6,202 nt of DNA from PVC group bacterium (GTDB lineage: Bacteria > Verrucomicrobiota > Kiritimatiellia > SS1-B-03-39 > PXDE01). Made by a program: the position numbers and the translations under genes. Below the pieces are notes generated by a model. It saw only the letters and a list, made by a program, of their open reading frames with translations, was not told the origin of the DNA and searched no databases. Location of the stretch: positions 1 through 6,202 of the forward strand of contig PXDE01000532.1 in assembly GCA_003566475.1 (NCBI GenBank), in the 5' to 3' direction. Shown piece after piece: positions 1-6,080 of this stretch (its first letter is position 1; each line of letters begins with the position of its first letter).

Positions 1-2090
1 ACGATGTTGCCCGAAATGACACCGCAGATGCCGCATTCGCCGAGAGCTTGAAGATACCTTCCGTGAAAGAGACAACCCGTCAGGCCCAAGCCCAGTTCAC
101 AATCTGGGCAAAGAAACCGGCAGCGCAGCGGAAGACACGTGACCTGATCTCGGCCATCGGCGGCGACTTCTTCTCTCTGCTCGACGGCCTTAGCATCGCC
201 CGCTCCCGCCGCCAGATCGCCAGCCACTACGCAGCCGAGATGGAGCGCCTCGGCGGCTTCCCGCAACGGACGCCCCCCCGCGCCATCCACCCGGTCATCG
301 ACCTCGAACAGCGCTACCTGTCTTTTGAGCAGCTCAACCACGAGATCGGCAAGCTCCGCCTCGCCCTCTTCCATCCCACCGCCTTCCTCCGCGACGACCT
401 CCCCGAAACCACCCGGGCCGCCTACGAGGCCCGGATCCTCGGCGGGTTCACCCAGGAGGGCCGCGAGCGCATCCTCATCGCCATGATGAAGGTCAACTTC
501 CTCAAGCGCCTGGAAAGCTCCGTGGACTCCTTCCGGCAGACCCTCGAACGCACCATCGCCAAGATCGACCGCCTGGACCGGCGCATCACCGGCTTCGAGC
601 AGCACCTCAACGACAACCCGGACCTCGACTTCGACGAGCTGTCCCCCGACCAGCTCGAGGATCCCGAATTCGAGGCCGAGGACTTCACCGTGGGCGGTCG
701 CCGCAAGATCCACCTCGGCCACCTCAAGCTCCCGGAATGGCTCCGCGCGGTCCGGAACGACCGCACCCAGCTCCAATACCTCCTGGAGAAGGCCGAGGCG
801 GTCACCCCCGCCCGCGACGGCAAGCTGGCCGAGATCCGGGCCGTCATCGCCGCCAAGTTTCGGGATCCCTCCGAGGATCTGGACGGCAAGCCCAACCGCA
901 AGGTGCTCGTCTTCACCGCCTTCGCCGACACCGCGACCTACCTCCACAAGAACCTGGCCGACTGGGCCCGGGAGGAGCTGGGCATCCACGCCGCCCTGGT
1001 CCGGGGCGACGGCGAGAACCGCACCTCCCTCGGCCGGGCCGACTACGACGACATCCTCACCAACTTCGCCCCCCGGGCCAAGCGCCGCGCCGACCAGACC
1101 GACCGGTTCCCGAACCAGACCGAGGCGATCGACCTCCTCATCGCCACCGACTGCATCTCCGAAGGCCAGAACCTCCAGGACTGCGACCTCCTGGTGAATT
1201 ACGACATCCACTGGAATCCGGTGCGCATCATCCAGCGCTTCGGCCGCATCGACCGTATCGGCTCCCGCAACCGCGAGGTCCACCTGGTCAACTTCTGGCC
1301 CGTGGCCGACCTCGACCAGTACCTCGGGATCAAGCTCCGGGTCGAGGCCCGCATGGCCCTGGTGGACCTCACCGCCACCCAGGCCGACAACCTGCTCGAC
1401 CCCAGCCAGATCGAGGACCTCATCGAAAAGGACCTCCTCTTCCGCGACCGGCAGCTCCGCCGCCTCAAGGACGAGATCCTCGACCTCGAGGATCTCGACG
1501 AGACCCTCTCCCTCACCGACTTCTCCCTCGACGAGTTCCGGCTCGACCTGCTCCGCTACCTCGAGGCCAACCGGGCCGAGCTCGAAGCCGCCAGCCCGGG
1601 GCTCTACGCCGTGGTGCCGCCCCGGGCCGACATCCCGGCCGCCCGCTCCGGCGCCCTCTTCTGCCTTCGCCACCGGCCCGAAGCAGAGCGGACCCCGGAT
1701 ACCGCCCCGTCCGACTCCGAGAAGCTCAACCCCCTCTCCCCCCACTTTCTCGTGTTCGTCCTCGACGACGGCACCGTCCGCCTGACCTTCGCCCAGCCCA
1801 AGGAGTGCCTCCTCCTCCTCCGGGACCTCGCCTCTGGCGAGCCCAAGGCCTACGAGGATCTGTGCGACCTCTTCGACCGACGGACGCAGAACGGCGCCGA
1901 CATGAGCCACTACGACGGGCTCGTGGCCAAGGCCCTCGCCTCCATCGAGCGCACCTTCCAGAAGCGGGCCGCCTCCGCCCTCCTCTCCGGCCGCGACGCC
2001 ACTCTCCCCACCATCGCCGAAGCTCCCGCCGCCGACGGCGGCGACTTCGACCTCCTTACCTGGCTGGTCATCCAGGATCCGTCGGCATGA
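1..2090 (+). CDS. SF2/SNF2-type helicase, C-terminal part (5' end outside window)
   Basis: The open frame starts at base 3 and runs from the left edge without a stop, giving ~695 residues. The TTG at 48 is only an internal codon, since the frame and family-like sequence continue upstream. Visible features are the RSR segment that follows lobe 1 in SNF2-like helicases (~192-230), a helical, possibly coiled-coil stretch (~505-610), an acidic patch (~620-690), and lobe 2 with KVLVFTAF (900-923), LLIATDCISEGQNLQ (1134-1178; motif V) and QRFGRIDRIG (1233-1262; motif VI, with both arginines expected for ATP hydrolysis). Walker A, DEAH and motif III would lie upstream and cannot be checked. The last ~270 residues match no domain I know, although the block after motif VI (VEARMALVDLTAT) is familiar from this family. 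It is an ATP-driven translocase or helicase on nucleic acid. From memory, close relatives are ~1,000-1,100 aa and sit beside DNA methyltransferases, DUF4391 and Type III-like restriction subunits, so a defence role is inferred. Its stop overlaps the Fic start. Confidence 0.93.
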   Translation, partial: DVARNDTADAAFAESLKIPSVKETTRQAQAQFTIWAKKPAAQRKTRDLISAIGGDFFSLLDGLSIARSRRQIASHYAAEMERLGGFPQRTPPRAIHPVIDLEQRYLSFEQLNHEIGKLRLALFHPTAFLRDDLPETTRAAYEARILGGFTQEGRERILIAMMKVNFLKRLESSVDSFRQTLERTIAKIDRLDRRITGFEQHLNDNPDLDFDELSPDQLEDPEFEAEDFTVGGRRKIHLGHLKLPEWLRAVRNDRTQLQYLLEKAEAVTPARDGKLAEIRAVIAAKFRDPSEDLDGKPNRKVLVFTAFADTATYLHKNLADWAREELGIHAALVRGDGENRTSLGRADYDDILTNFAPRAKRRADQTDRFPNQTEAIDLLIATDCISEGQNLQDCDLLVNYDIHWNPVRIIQRFGRIDRIGSRNREVHLVNFWPVADLDQYLGIKLRVEARMALVDLTATQADNLLDPSQIEDLIEKDLLFRDRQLRRLKDEILDLEDLDETLSLTDFSLDEFRLDLLRYLEANRAELEAASPGLYAVVPPRADIPAARSGALFCLRHRPEAERTPDTAPSDSEKLNPLSPHFLVFVLDDGTVRLTFAQPKECLLLLRDLASGEPKAYEDLCDLFDRRTQNGADMSHYDGLVAKALASIERTFQKRAASALLSGRDATLPTIAEAPAADGGDFDLLTWLVIQDPSA

Positions 2091-2092
2091 TG
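2074..2092 (+). promoter_or_regulatory. ATGATGA stop/start overlap and ribosome binding site for the fic gene
   Basis: AGGA at 2074-2077 lies 9 nt before an ATG at 2087. That ATG overlaps the helicase stop TGA (2088-2090), and a second in-frame ATG follows at 2090. The overlap implies one mRNA and translational coupling. Either ATG could be used; the first has the better spacing. Confidence 0.6.
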
Positions 2093-3136
2093 ACCCTCCG
2101 CCAGTTCGAAGCAGGCCTCGAAAGCCTGCCCGCCGCCTCCGCCTGGCGCCTGACCGAGCTCGCCGAGTACCGCGGCAAGCAGGAGCTGTTCACCCGCCAG
2201 TCCCCCCAGAAGCTCAAGGTTCTCCGGGAGCACGCCCTCATCGAGAGCGCGGTGTCCTCGAACCGGATCGAGGGCGTCGAGGTGGAGGCCAGCCGGGTGC
2301 GCACCCTGGTGTTCGGGCAGGCCGCCCTGCGCGACCGCGAGGAGGAGGAGGTCCGGGGCTACCGGGACGCCCTCGACCGGATCCACCGCGAAGGCGCCGG
2401 CCTCGACGTCAGCGTGCCCACCATCCTGGACCTCCACCGGCTGAGCCGGGGCGGGGCCTGGGACGCGGGTCGCCTCAAGGAGGCCCCGGTGGACATCATC
2501 GAGACCTATCCCGACGGCCGGAGCCGCGTGCGCTTCCGGACCGTGTCCCCGGCCGAGACCCCCGGCCAGCTCGACGCCCTGGCCGCCCTCTGGAACCGGG
2601 GGATGCGCGAACGGTGGGTGCCGCCCCTGCTCCTGCTCGGCGCCCTCAACCTCGACGTCCTCTGCATCCACCCCTTCCGCGACGGCAACGGCCGGGTCTC
2701 GCGGCTGCTCCTGCTCCTCGCCCTCTACCATTGCGGGTACGAGGTCGGCCGCTACATCAGCCTCGAACGGATCATCGAGCAGAACAAGGACCGCTACTAC
2801 GAGACCCTCGAGCGGTCCTCCCAGGGCTGGCACGAGGGACGCCACGACCCCTGGCCCTATCTCAACTACCTCCTCTACATCCTCGCCCAGGCCTGCGCCG
2901 AGTTCGAAGACCGGGTGGGCCAGATGACCGCGCCCCGGGGAGCCAAGGCGGACATGGTGCTCTCGGCCATCCGCCATCGGCAGGGCCCGTTCCGGCTCCG
3001 CGACCTCGAGCTCGCCTGCCCTGGAGTCAGCCGCGAATGGATCCGCAGGCTCCTCGCTGACCTCAGACAGGAGGGAAAGCTCACCGTCCAAGGCCGAGGC
3101 CCCGGCGCCCGATGGGAATACCACCAGGACGAATAG
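2087..3136 (+). CDS. Fic-family AMP-transferase with N-terminal inhibitory helix (class II) and C-terminal winged helix
   Basis: 349 aa. The signature HPFRDGNGRVSR spans residues 195-206 and fits HxFx(D/E)GNGRxxR exactly: H195 is the catalytic base, D199 the metal ligand, and N201, R203 and R206 contact nucleotide phosphates. An inhibitory-helix motif (S/T)xxxE(G/N) is present as SNRIEG (58-63). In class II Fic proteins the glutamate (here E62) pairs with the second arginine (here R206) and blocks productive ATP binding. Residues ~1-80 look like the usual Fic N-terminal domain. Residues ~286-345 look like a winged helix (helices around RLRDLELACPG and SREWIRRLLADLRQEG, then a basic wing), so DNA or partner binding is plausible. 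There is no signal peptide or membrane segment, so it is cytoplasmic. Fic enzymes usually transfer AMP from ATP to a hydroxyl of a target protein; the target is unknown. The frame is open far upstream (from 737), but that part is a low-complexity Pro/Arg/Gly shadow of the helicase. Translational coupling suggests joint control with the helicase. Confidence 0.94.
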   Translation: MMTLRQFEAGLESLPAASAWRLTELAEYRGKQELFTRQSPQKLKVLREHALIESAVSSNRIEGVEVEASRVRTLVFGQAALRDREEEEVRGYRDALDRIHREGAGLDVSVPTILDLHRLSRGGAWDAGRLKEAPVDIIETYPDGRSRVRFRTVSPAETPGQLDALAALWNRGMRERWVPPLLLLGALNLDVLCIHPFRDGNGRVSRLLLLLALYHCGYEVGRYISLERIIEQNKDRYYETLERSSQGWHEGRHDPWPYLNYLLYILAQACAEFEDRVGQMTAPRGAKADMVLSAIRHRQGPFRLRDLELACPGVSREWIRRLLADLRQEGKLTVQGRGPGARWEYHQDE

Positions 3137-3300
3137 AGGTAGCATCTTACGAATGAGGGTAGTAATAAAGGTAGCAATCCCCAGCCACCCCCGACCCGAG
3201 GGCCACCCCCGTGACCCGGACTCCGGGACACCACCTTGCGATTCCATGAATAAGTCTCTGAGAGATCGCTCTTCACACCCGAATGAGTGGCCCAGCAGTA

Positions 3301-3323
3301 GTCCGCTGTCTCCGACAGCGGAC
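3301..3323. repeat. Perfect 10-bp inverted repeat with 3-nt loop
   Basis: GTCCGCTGTC (3301-3310) and GACAGCGGAC (3314-3323) are exact reverse complements around the loop TCC. The position is 165 bp after the fic stop. No T-run follows on either strand, so it is not a classical terminator. It may be a mobile palindromic repeat, a transcript-end stabiliser or a factor-dependent pause site. Confidence 0.8.
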
Positions 3324-3373
3324 CGCCCAAGGGAAGAGCCTGCCCAGAGAACGCGGTGCGAAGACCAGCCCTT

Positions 3374-3386
3374 GGGGCAACGCCCC
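3374..3386 (+). repeat. Small GC hairpin followed by a short pyrimidine run
   Basis: GGGGC (3374-3378) and GCCCC (3382-3386) pair around the loop AAC, followed by TCTTCT. The stem is short and the T content low, so it is a weak terminator candidate at best. It could equally be chance in GC-rich DNA. Confidence 0.35.
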
Positions 3387-3567
3387 TCTTCTGTGGCGGC
3401 CGTTCGACCGAATCCCCGAGGAAGAACGGCTCCGCAGCCGAACCGAGACCGGGATCCCCGAAAGCCCGGCGTTCACTGCGCTCCCTTCCGGCTCACCAGG
3501 CCGCTTCGCTTCCTCACCCCGTGCGACACCGTCCCGAGACCGCGTTTCCCTCACCAGAGGGATCACA

Positions 3568-3622
3568 CCGCCTTGGCTTCCGCCCGACTTCGCAGAGCTA
3601 CGCCGCGACAGGCCGGAGGCGG
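3568..3622 (-). repeat. Palindromic intergenic repeat element, copy B (inverted relative to the copy at 5814)
   Basis: The outer ends CCGCCT (3568-3573) and AGGCGG (3617-3622) are reverse complements. Read on the - strand, 3588-3610 matches + strand 5824-5846 at 21 of 23 positions, and GCGGAAGC recurs just downstream in both. This marks a dispersed repeat family whose two copies lie in opposite orientation on either side of the 3728-5702 operon. Confidence 0.7.
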
Positions 3623-3659
3623 ATCTGGCCAAGCCTGCCCTGCATGCTCATCAATGTGT

Positions 3660-3688
3660 TGCAGGTGCATTGTTGACTTGCACATGCA
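3660..3688. promoter_or_regulatory. Putative operator: inverted repeat over the -35 box
   Basis: TGCAGGTGCA (3660-3669) and TGCACATGCA (3679-3688) are reverse complements at 9 of 10 positions across a 9-bp spacer. Arm centres are 19 bp apart, about two helical turns, as expected for a dimeric repressor. A further TGCA starts at 3641, so TGCA cores occur at 3641, 3660 and 3679 with 19-bp steps. The right arm overlaps the -35 hexamer, so binding would block RNA polymerase. The likely binder is the winged-helix protein encoded just downstream. AbiEi antitoxins are known to repress their own promoters by binding inverted repeats. Confidence 0.6.
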
Positions 3689-3706
3689 GACCGCATGGGG
3701 TACGGT
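3678..3706 (+). promoter_or_regulatory. Sigma70-like promoter of the AbiEi-like/nucleotidyltransferase operon
   Basis: TTGCAC (3678-3683) and TACGGT (3701-3706) are separated by exactly 17 bp. An overlapping TTGACT at 3673 is a better -35 match but has a poor 22-bp spacer. Transcription would begin near 3713, leaving a leader of only ~15 nt before the ATG at 3728. Confidence 0.6.
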
Positions 3707-3727
3707 AGGGCACAACGAGACAGAACC

Positions 3728-4777
3728 ATGAGCGACGCGAGAGCAGCGAGCAAACGCCTAGATCTGGTCGGCGACCACGCCATCGTGCAGGCGAAGCCCG
3801 CGATCTCCGCCGCCCGGGGCCTCCACCACGCCCTCGCCTCCCTTGCCATGGATCTCGCCGAACGGGACGATCTCCGGGGGTACCTGCTGCTTCCCGACCC
3901 GGAGCTCAGCCAAAATTTCATCGGGGACGAGCTGCGCCGATTCAAGACCGCCCTGCGCCCGGACATCGCCAACCGGCTTCGCGCCGTGGTCTCGGAACAG
4001 GGCCGCTTTGTCGGGAACGTGGAAGGCATACCCCAGGCGGACGAGGAACTCCTACGGCAGGGACTCCGCAAGGAGGAGGACCAGGGGACCGTGCTCCCGA
4101 AGCCCAGCAAACAGGACGAGGTATTCCTGATCATGCTGCACCAATGGGTCACCGGTCAGAGCCCCATGACCCTCCGGTGGATCGAGGACACCGTGGGCTG
4201 CAACTACCGCACCGTGGCTGCCGCCATCGAAAGTCTGGGACACGCGGTGTTGCGGGGCTCCGACCGGAGCGTGTCCCTGAAGCACTTCCCCGAGCCGGAA
4301 TGGGGACGGTACCTGGCCCGGGCGCACCGGACCCGATCCACCATGCACTTCACGGACGCGTCCGACCAGCCGCGCTCGCCGGAATCCCTTCTGCGGCGGC
4401 TCCGGGCTCTGGCCCCGAAACACGTGGCCGTGGGCGGCGTGCCCGGGGCGAGACGCTACCACCCGGAGATGGACCTCATCGGAACCCCGCGCCTGGACCT
4501 GTGCGTCCATGCCCCCGGCCGACGAGTTGACCTCGGGTTCGTCCGTCAGCTCGACCCCGCCCTCGAACGGACCCGCGACCCCCACCGGCCAGCCCGGCTG
4601 GCCCTCCATTTCCTGCGCCGGAAAAATCCTCTCTTCGATCGGGACGAGAACGGCTCGCGATGGGCCGATCCCGTGGAATGCCTGTGTGAACTGGTCCAAG
4701 CCCGCCTCGATGCCCAGGCTAGGGACTTCCAGGAGGTTTTGGTTGAGCAGGGAAGGGGTCGCCATGACTCCGCCTGA
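3728..4777 (+). CDS. Winged-helix DNA-binding protein, AbiEi-like putative antitoxin/repressor
   Basis: 349 aa. The ATG at 3728 is chosen over the in-frame ATG at 3695 because the latter lies upstream of the predicted -10 box; the ribosome site is weak (GAGA, 3717-3720). The N-terminal part (1-120) is helical and unrecognised. Residues ~130-188 look like a winged helix: helix EVFLIMLHQWV, a segment with TLRWIEDTVG, a recognition-helix candidate NYRTVAAAIESLG, and a wing with SDRSVSLKHFP. Residues ~218-345 form a second domain with VAVGGVPGARRYHPEMDLIG, RLDLCVH, and a C-terminal ADPVECLCELVQARLDAQA that resembles the ADPvQ..lDL segment of AbiEi proteins. There is no membrane segment or signal peptide. 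The next gene, a nucleotidyltransferase-fold protein, overlaps it by 14 nt in the order of abiEi-abiEii. The inferred job is repression of this promoter and neutralisation of the partner. It is longer than typical AbiEi proteins (~200-280 aa from memory), so it may be a separate branch. Confidence 0.8.
   Translation: MSDARAASKRLDLVGDHAIVQAKPAISAARGLHHALASLAMDLAERDDLRGYLLLPDPELSQNFIGDELRRFKTALRPDIANRLRAVVSEQGRFVGNVEGIPQADEELLRQGLRKEEDQGTVLPKPSKQDEVFLIMLHQWVTGQSPMTLRWIEDTVGCNYRTVAAAIESLGHAVLRGSDRSVSLKHFPEPEWGRYLARAHRTRSTMHFTDASDQPRSPESLLRRLRALAPKHVAVGGVPGARRYHPEMDLIGTPRLDLCVHAPGRRVDLGFVRQLDPALERTRDPHRPARLALHFLRRKNPLFDRDENGSRWADPVECLCELVQARLDAQARDFQEVLVEQGRGRHDSA
4751..4758 (+). promoter_or_regulatory. 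Ribosome binding site fixing the start of the nucleotidyltransferase gene
   Basis: GGAAGGGG lies 5 nt before the ATG at 4764, inside the end of the preceding gene. It supports 4764 rather than the far upstream in-frame ATG at 4509, whose extension is only a shadow of the upstream gene. Confidence 0.6.
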
Positions 4778-5702
4778 GCCCGCCTTCCAGGCCATATCTC
4801 CCGAGGCGGCTCTCCGCGAGATCGCCGCCGCCGTCCCCGAGGATTGCCGCCGCCATATCATCATCATCGGCAGCCTCGCGGCCGGCTATCATTACCGGGA
4901 CCAGCTTAGGAGCATGGCCGTGCGCACCAAGGATGCGGACTGCCTCCTGTCCCCCAGGGTGGCCGCCATCGAGGCCGGCGTCGCCATCGCCGAGCGGTTG
5001 CGGGCGGAGGGGTGGGAATACTGGCCCACCAGAAGCCATCCCGCGCCCGGTACCGAGACCACCCCGGATGCGGATCTGCCCGCCCTCCGCCTCCAACCGC
5101 CCGACGGCTCGCATTGGTTCATCGAGTTGCTCACCGTTCCGGAAGGTCCCCGGGATCGGGGCCAGAGCTGGACCCGGATGGCCACGACCTGGGGTCATTT
5201 CGGTCTGTGCAGCTTCGGGTTTCTCGCCCTCGCGGACCTCGACCCCATACCCACCGACCTCGGGATCCGGATCGCGCGGCCGGAGATGATGGCGTTGGCC
5301 AATCTGTTGGAGCACCCTCGCATCCGGCCCGAGATCATGTCGGCCGGTTTCGCCAACCGCCCCGACATCCGGCGCAGCAATAAGGATCTCGGCCGCGTGC
5401 TCGCCATCTCCAGGCTGGCCATGGCCCGCGACGAGGATGCCCTGCTCGCCTGGCCTGCACTCTGGCGGTCGGCTCTCCGGAACCGCTTTCCCCGGGAATG
5501 GCGCGACCTGGCCCGGCGCAGCGGGAACGGCCTAAAGGAGCTTCTCGCAAGCGAGCCCGACCTCGACCAGGCGCTGTACACGTGCGCCAACGGCCTGCTG
5601 GCTTCCCGGTCTCCAACCCTGGGAGCCCTCCGGATCACCGGAAAGCGCCTGCTGGCCGACGCCATCGGGCCGCTGGAGACGGAGGACCTTCAGGATGGCT
5701 AG
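4764..5702 (+). CDS. Nucleotidyltransferase-fold protein, AbiEii-like putative toxin
   Basis: 312 aa. Residues 32-63 carry the core of the nucleotidyltransferase fold: a hydrophobic strand HIIIIGSLAAGY with G36-S37, then VRTKDADCLL with D57 and D59 as the metal-binding pair. The gap between GS and DxD (19 residues) is longer than in minimal family members. HWFIELLTV (117-125) offers E121 as the likely third acid on the next strand. Further on, RRSNKDLGRVLAI (203-215) resembles the R..KD..D motif of AbiEii-type enzymes. The rest (~220-312) is mostly helical with no domain I recognise. It is soluble. AbiEii-type and MenT toxins use this fold to transfer nucleotides, for some to tRNA; the substrate here is unknown. 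The gene starts 14 nt before the stop of the putative antitoxin, implying coupled translation and control by the promoter at 3678. Housekeeping or antibiotic-modifying nucleotidyltransferase roles are alternatives, but the pairing favours a toxin-antitoxin role. Confidence 0.82.
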   Translation: MTPPEPAFQAISPEAALREIAAAVPEDCRRHIIIIGSLAAGYHYRDQLRSMAVRTKDADCLLSPRVAAIEAGVAIAERLRAEGWEYWPTRSHPAPGTETTPDADLPALRLQPPDGSHWFIELLTVPEGPRDRGQSWTRMATTWGHFGLCSFGFLALADLDPIPTDLGIRIARPEMMALANLLEHPRIRPEIMSAGFANRPDIRRSNKDLGRVLAISRLAMARDEDALLAWPALWRSALRNRFPREWRDLARRSGNGLKELLASEPDLDQALYTCANGLLASRSPTLGALRITGKRLLADAIGPLETEDLQDG

Positions 5703-5813
5703 TTCGGGCCGCCTCTCCCAACCCGAACTCGAAGCCTCCCGCTGGCCCCACGCCTCTGTTGTGGGCCCACCCATGGCCCGCCTTCCCTTCGATATTCGAA
5801 CTACGGTCACTTG

Positions 5814-5871
5814 CCCTACGACGTGTCGCGCCGTAGCTCGGCGAAGGCGGAAGCGTCTGCGCGAAGTAGGG
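5814..5871 (+). repeat. Compound palindromic element, copy A; possible weak terminator with the T8 run at 5891
   Basis: The outer arms are CCCTAC (5814-5819) and GTAGGG (5866-5871). Inside, GACG (5820-5823) pairs with CGTC (5854-5857), and CGCC (5829-5832) with GGCG (5846-5849). The outer arms resemble those of the tandem array hairpins (TCCTAC/GTAGGA), while the inner part matches the element at 3568-3622 in inverted orientation. It therefore looks like one repeat type nested within another. Eight Ts follow 19 nt downstream, after two TTCTGCGG copies. That gap is too long for a standard intrinsic terminator, but this is the only candidate transcript end for the upstream operon. Confidence 0.7.
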
Positions 5872-5890
5872 ACATTCTGCGGTTCTGCGG

Positions 5891-5968
5891 TTTTTTTTCT
5901 TCTCCCCCCCCCCACACCCCACCCCCCACACCCCACCTCTCACACCTCACCCCCCAAACCTCACACCC
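5891..5968. other. 78-nt tract lacking G, with G-quadruplex potential on the - strand
   Basis: There is no G from 5891 to 5968. C runs of 10, 4, 6 and 4 occur at 5904-5913, 5917-5920, 5922-5927 and 5931-5934. The - strand therefore has four G runs of at least four, with loops of 3, 1 and 3 nt, which fits a G-quadruplex; the + strand could form an i-motif. Long C runs are also prone to sequencing and replication slippage. Confidence 0.7.
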
Positions 5969-5982
5969 GCGCCGCAAGGCGC
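5969..5982. repeat. Array hairpin type 0 (second copy at 6086-6100)
   Basis: Copy 1 has GCGCC-gcaa-GGCGC, with a GNRA-type tetraloop. Copy 2 has GCGCCC-aca-GGGCGC. The two differ in sequence, yet both stems pair perfectly, which hints that the structure rather than the sequence is kept. Confidence 0.55.
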
Positions 5983-6005
5983 TCCCCCCAATGAAACCAA
6001 ACCTG

Positions 6006-6033
6006 TCCTACGAAGCGCCTGGGCGAAGTAGGA
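6006..6033. repeat. Array hairpin type 1 (second copy at 6126-6153)
   Basis: TCCTAC (6006-6011) pairs with GTAGGA (6028-6033). An inner CGC/GCG stem (6016-6018, 6023-6025) closes a 4-nt loop. It is followed by TCC, so the right edge reads GGATCC. Confidence 0.75.
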
Positions 6034-6052
6034 TCCCCAATCCCCAAACTTG

Positions 6053-6080
6053 TCCTACGAAGCCTCTGGGCGTAGTAGGA
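6053..6080. repeat. Array hairpin type 2 (second copy at 6173-6200)
   Basis: The arms TCCTAC (6053-6058) and GTAGGA (6075-6080) are the same as in type 1, but the centre differs (CCTCTGGGCGTA). A shifted pairing CTACG (6055-6059) with CGTAG (6071-6075) is also possible. Both types start with TGTCCTACGAAGC and end with AGTAGGATC. Confidence 0.75.

Larger units (their letters stand above)
3137..3727. other. 591-bp gene-free spacer between the two operons
   Basis: No convincing gene was found on either strand. The open frames here are rich in Pro, Arg and Ser and lack family-like sequence. Contents from left to right: a short AT-richer patch (3130-3180) with GGTAG at 3138, 3158 and 3170; a perfect 10-bp hairpin (3301-3323); a small GC hairpin (3374-3386); ~180 bp (3390-3565) in which I see nothing specific; a palindromic repeat element (3568-3622); and the operator and promoter of the next operon (3660-3706). 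No canonical hairpin-plus-T-run terminator follows the fic gene. Confidence 0.7.

Noticed and set aside
737..2086. N-terminal extension of the fic reading frame
   Set aside because: It is the +2 shadow of the helicase: low-complexity Pro/Arg/Gly sequence. The overlapping ATG at 2087 and the family N-terminus fit a start there.
1910..3247. 445-aa open frame on the - strand opposite the fic gene
   Set aside because: Its Glu/Gly/Ala/Val-rich sequence is typical of the antisense of GC-rich genes, with no motif, while the + strand carries a textbook Fic motif.
3273..3632. 119-aa - strand open frame in the first spacer
   Set aside because: Arg/Ser/Gly-rich with no recognisable domain, and it overlaps the palindromic repeats. 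A decayed gene cannot be excluded but is not supported.
3678..3722. Single promoter serving both operons
   Set aside because: Spacing, the 591-bp gap and the palindrome-rich spacer suggest that the two gene pairs are transcribed separately.
3695..3727. Upstream ATG start for the AbiEi-like gene
   Set aside because: It would lie upstream of the predicted -10 box (3701-3706) and has no good ribosome site.
3153..3731. 192-aa open frame in the first spacer
   Set aside because: It crosses both hairpins, the repeat element and the promoter. Its composition is Pro/Arg/Ser-rich and non-coding in character.
5695..5994. 99-aa open frame overlapping the end of the nucleotidyltransferase gene
   Set aside because: The overlapping start looks operon-like, but the product runs through the palindrome, the T8 run and the C-rich tract, giving low-complexity Pro/His/Arg sequence.
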